Source: Iris pallida (lineage: Eukaryota > Streptophyta > Magnoliopsida > Asparagales > Iridaceae). From it: a stretch of 64,000 nt of DNA. The notes below the pieces were generated by a model that saw only the letters and a program-made list of their open reading frames with translations, did no database searches and had not been told where the DNA came from. Shown one piece after another: positions 60,212 through 64,000 of the stretch (position 1 is its first letter; the number at the start of each line of letters is the position of its first letter). The position numbers and the translations under genes were made by a program. The stretch is from contig JANAVB010023996.1 in NCBI GenBank assembly GCA_029216955.1, positions 12,299,633 through 12,363,632 on the forward strand. Direction: 5' to 3'.

Positions 60212-60616
60212 TGTAACTACAACTTTTCTAAAATAAGGGTATTTTTGAACTTTTCTAAAAAAGATTATTTTAGTTAACATTTTATTGTTAGTAATATAAA
60301 TTGGTAAATTTTGATTATTTTAATATTATTTTAATTAATGTAATGTGATTTTGTCAATTTCTAATTAAACCTGAGAACTACTTTGATTAGAGGCTAACCA
60401 TGACCAAAGAACCTAGCTAATGAACTTAGATTAGTAATTAGACTCTAATCTAGCTAGAAATCACTTAGAATCTAATTAAAGACTAGAAATAATATATTAG
60501 TTTGGGCCTTTAGCAAAGAGGCTTGATTTGACAACTTAAAAGACCTCTTTGACAAATGTAACCTAACCAAACCTAGGCCTTGACCATATGGCCGGCCAAG
60601 AACAGCACCCTCACCC

Positions 60617-60623
60617 TATATAA
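60617..60623 (+). promoter_or_regulatory. TATA box of LTR D
   Basis: CCTATATAAGTC, about 405 bases into the LTR, followed by a pyrimidine- and A-rich leader without G-rich stretches, typical of a plant transcription start region. LTRs A-C have only a weak match at this place. Confidence 0.55.
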
Positions 60624-61289
60624 GTCATTATTAGCCCCCGTCTTCCACTTTTCATTGAAACCCTAACCCTAGTTTTGGTATTGTTCTCCAATTTGCCTTC
60701 ATCTCTCAAATCAACTCCAAATTCACTCAAAGCAATTGCAATATGTTCCTCTTGAAGAAAAGAAGCCTCTATTGGCAAGCTAGAAAGGATTTGGAACAAT
60801 TTTGCCATTAGAGCTTGGTGGGAGATCTATTCTAGGGTTTTCATTGGAATTCCAACTCCCAATTGGTAAGATCATCTAAGCCTATTAAATTTCAGATTTC
60901 ATGTTGTAGATGCAACCATTTAGGATCCCCTAGCCCTAGGAATGATTTGGGTCTAGTTCTAGTCTATTTGAGGTGCGTATCACGGGTGTTTCGCTCCGTA
61001 TCGAGTACGTATTTCAAGTGTTCGATGAAATACCACATTGGATGTTTTTATCTCTAAATTCTGGTGTAATTACATATTTGTGATGCTAATGTGCTGTGGA
61101 TTACACGTGTATTTCTCTGAGTGATTTCGAAGTGGTTTGATCGGTGTTATTGGATAGGGGGACACTCGGCCTGGGTTTTGGCCTGAACAGTAGCATGCCC
61201 TGCTACTGGAGGCTCTGTCCTCGTTCAATACACATTGGTTTCACTACCTAGCCACTATTTTGGGTTGATCAAGTGACTGACACTAGATC

Positions 61290-62270
61290 TTCAGCTTTGG
61301 GCTTTGAGCCATGGCCTATTTGAGCCATGGCATGACCCACAGATCTTATTCTGTGCGGTCGAGATCCCCAATTTCTTGTGCACATACTTGACACTACTGT
61401 ACACATTCATTGGACACCACTCATGTTTGTACACTTCATTAGCATGCTACACCACACTTAGATATACTGCATCACATGAATGCCCTTGCTTCACATCATT
61501 ACCTGTACATTTGTTCACTTACTGTCTACAAACACACACACACACACACTAATCGCCTTTTGCTTGTGCACTTCACTTGACACTTTCACTTTCATTTGCA
61601 CTTGGTTGTATGTCTGCAAACACACACACACACATCCACTCCATATTGCATATTGTATACATTACAAAGCATTGCACTCATCTCACTGCACTTGACACTC
61701 TTTTCACTGCACCTCACTTAACCAATGCATTCTTGCATTGCCTTTACATTTTTGTTTACACATTGCATTCTCATACCTGCAAGTATCACAAACACTCCTA
61801 ACACACTGCACTTTTCACTTTGTTGTATACTTCTTTTGAGAATTGGACATTCATTTGAGCATGCCACTGCAGTATTCAATGGCTTGTACTGCCTTTATGT
61901 TGCATTAACTGCATTTTTCTTTTCACTGTTCCATGTATCAGAACATCCCTTTACTCCCCTTTATTCCCAGATGTCTACAAACACTAATTAGCCACTGCCA
62001 CTTGGTTCAGAGAGATACCTTACCTGTATTTAGCCACTACTGTATTCCCCTAGCAATCTGAACACATTTCCATATCAGACATGCTGCATTCATATCCCTG
62101 TTCTGCCACAGAACACTTGTTCACTACACTTTGCATACCTGAGATTGGTATAATTCAGATGCCCCTTTACCTATCCATATTTGCATCCTTCCTTTCTGTT
62201 TTGTCCAGGTTAGCAATTTAGACATTCATTCATTGCAACAGACCATAGTATCCTGCATCTCTTGTTCAGT
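61290..62270 (+). repeat. G-poor CACTT/TTGCA-rich stretch with CA microsatellites
   Basis: About 1 kb in which CACTT, TTGCA and ACATTC recur irregularly on one strand. It includes two (CA)n runs (61531-61549 and 61619-61635). It is absent from LTRs A-C. Reading frames of 70-90 codons arise from the biased composition. Confidence 0.6.
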
Positions 62271-62465
62271 CTAGATTTTTTATGTTATATGTGTGATATA
62301 GGTTCGCTTTGTATTATATATATGCTTTATGTATGATTCCATTGTTGTTTGTCAGAGGGATTAATGTCTAGGACTAGGCCTCGGTCATGAATATATGTAT
62401 ATATATATGTGATACTTATATCATATGCTAAGGTTAGTTGATAGTATATACGTTATGTATAGATT

Positions 62466-62545
<80 letters not shown>

Positions 62546-62641
62546 GTTTAGTGATAGGTATATATATGTTTTAGATGTTTATATGGTATCCATATTATAT
62601 ATTAGCCTATGGTTAGGATTAAGAGTTAGTATATCATAGAG

Positions 62642-62742
62642 TTGACCCAATAGTCTAGGTTTGACCAAACCTTAGATAGTTGACCTTTGACTCTAAGTTG
62701 ACCAGAGGGTTGACCAGAGTTGACTTTAGGTAGATTTTGACC
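62642..62742 (+). promoter_or_regulatory. TTGAC (W-box-like) cluster in LTR D
   Basis: Eight TTGAC cores in about 100 bases on the plus strand, at the position equivalent to the clusters in LTRs A-C despite general divergence of the LTR. Confidence 0.5.
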
Positions 62743-63934
62743 TAGAATCATGTAGATTGAATTGTATATTTCAATTATTCAATTGTTGAAGATATTATAA
62801 CCTGTATTTCTCTAAATAGGACTTTGTTACTCCAGTTTCGACATCTATTCACATTTGTTGCTCAGGTTATCAGGTGAGTACATTCTCTGTTAGTTTTTAT
62901 TCATGATAGTATCTATATTGCCTGCTTTAGAGTACTGTACTTGATACTGACATATTTTTATAACGAACCAGTACTCTGCGGATCTTATCATGCGATATTA
63001 TCCCCTTACCGGGTACATCAGGTATTTTATGTTCATGTACTTTATCATGTGCATCGTGTACTCTTGTATTCATATTATTCGTGTACAAATGGTATGATCT
63101 TATGTACTCTCGTGTGCTCACATGTACTTCTTGTTCAAAACTAACTATCGTGTACGTAACTTAACTTGGTCGCATCCTTGTGTATTGATCGGAACGGTGG
63201 AGTAGAACTGGTCATGTGATTAAACCCCCTTACTACACTCTTGTACATGTCTATTATACACTCACGTATAATAGAGATCCTGTAGAATACTCGTGTACAA
63301 ACCTAAACAAATCACATGATCATCTTTTCCTCTGAAATACTTATATTTATTATAGTTTATAGATTCTTTATTATATTTCATGATCTTAATTTACTTATCC
63401 ATATCTCATATATTCTTGTATTTTTTTACAGCACGTCATGTATTTTATTCTACTGTTAGCTCTATATTTTCTACCATGTTTTAGAACTACTTTTAGAGAT
63501 ATGTGCTCGTTCTCATCCTGACTGGACCAGTTGACAAAAGTTTATAGAAACTTGGAGGATCCAGCTAGCCTAGAGGAGACACCAGTAGTACTTGGAGTAG
63601 ACTGTTGGGTTATGTCTTTTAGTTCTTGTTATGTATTTGAGTTGTACTCTGTTTGGTGTTGATAACACTTAAACTCTTTAATTCTGGTTCTGTATTAAAC
63701 TTTGTGATCTTTTTATCTAGATCATTTCATGCTTATATTCATCTTAGTTACCTTGTGATTGAGTTGTATCCTTTTGAGATTGTCCTCCGTTTTGAGAGTA
63801 TATCTTATTGGACAAATTTATAATATTTTGTTAGATGTTGTTGAGACCTAGGACAACGTTCTACCGTCGACACTGCGGCGTAGGCTGGACGTACACACAG
63901 TTTCGTGCCATTATAGTAGGTACGGGTCATGACA

Positions 63935-64000
63935 CGTTTTGGTTGGTAGCCCATGCAGGTCGAGATTTGTATTGGTGCGATGTCGTGGTAGCGCAACGAC
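63935..64000 (+). mobile_element. start of the internal region after LTR D
   Basis: Begins CGTTTTGGTTGGTAGCCCATGCAGGTCGAG, the conserved primer-region block, and continues with TGCGATGTCGTGGTAGCGCAACGAC, matching internal regions 1 and 2. It runs off the window. Confidence 0.8.

Larger units (their letters stand above)
60212..63934 (+). repeat. LTR D, divergent relative of the array LTRs
   Basis: 3723 bases from TGTAACTAC to CATGACA. It shares with LTRs A-C the opening about 250 bases, the donor-like site (60866), the TA run (62468-62541), the TTGAC cluster (62642-62742), the acceptor-like CAG (62863-62865), the GACTGGACC segment (about 63520) and the terminal CGTAGGCTGGACGTAC block. It differs by many substitutions and by a CA/CACTT-rich stretch at 61290-62270. 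No gene seen. Confidence 0.75.

Noticed and set aside
60658..60675. Telomere-like AACCCTAACCCTA
   Set aside because: Only about two units in an LTR leader; no array.

Overview
The window looks like heterochromatic nuclear DNA from a flowering plant, probably a dicot with a large, repeat-rich genome. I found no host protein gene, rRNA, tRNA, CRISPR array or bacterial feature. Nearly every base can be assigned to a nest of retrotransposons: Ty3/gypsy chromovirus (Del/Tekay-like), Ty3/gypsy Tat-like, Ty1/copia Sire/Maximus-like, an L1-type LINE, and a long non-coding LTR family resembling LARDs. Lineage names are inferred from motifs I recognise; no database search was possible.

Layout. 1-3599: 5' part of a minus-strand Tat-like element (T1), with degraded gag and a repeat-rich LTR/leader. 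3600-39488: a plus-strand LARD-like array with the order LTR A - internal - LTR B - internal - LTR C. Its LTRs are about 4.2 kb and its internal regions about 2.2 kb. Into this array were inserted T1 (into LTR A), a 5'-truncated LINE (into a TA run of LTR A, 4555-16475), a Sire-type copia element (into the LINE, 4886-14387, target duplication AGTAT), and a deleted chromovirus (into LTR C, 31125-38784, target duplication AGTAG). 39489-about 45200: minus-strand gag and leader of a second Tat-like element (T2), apparently the target of the array. 45560-48222: plus-strand Tat-like pol debris. 48223-48988: a probable Sire-like LTR remnant and AT-rich DNA. 48989-59372: a full-structure plus-strand chromovirus with 2.7 kb LTRs and a complete but mutated gag-pol. 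59373-60211: a GC-rich then AT-rich stretch of unknown origin. 60212-64000: a divergent LTR (D) of a family related to the array, running off the window.

How the parts relate. The autonomous-type chromoviruses and the non-coding array share the sequence just inside the 5' LTR and the purine-rich tract and lead-in before the 3' LTR. I infer that the LARD family may have been moved by chromovirus proteins. Nearly all in-frame stops in the chromovirus and Sire coding regions can be explained by C-to-T or G-to-A change, as expected for methylated, silenced copies. The array LTRs carry conserved TTGAC clusters, TA runs and a conserved splice-donor-like site and acceptor-like site. These and the tandem-array architecture are the most unusual features here.
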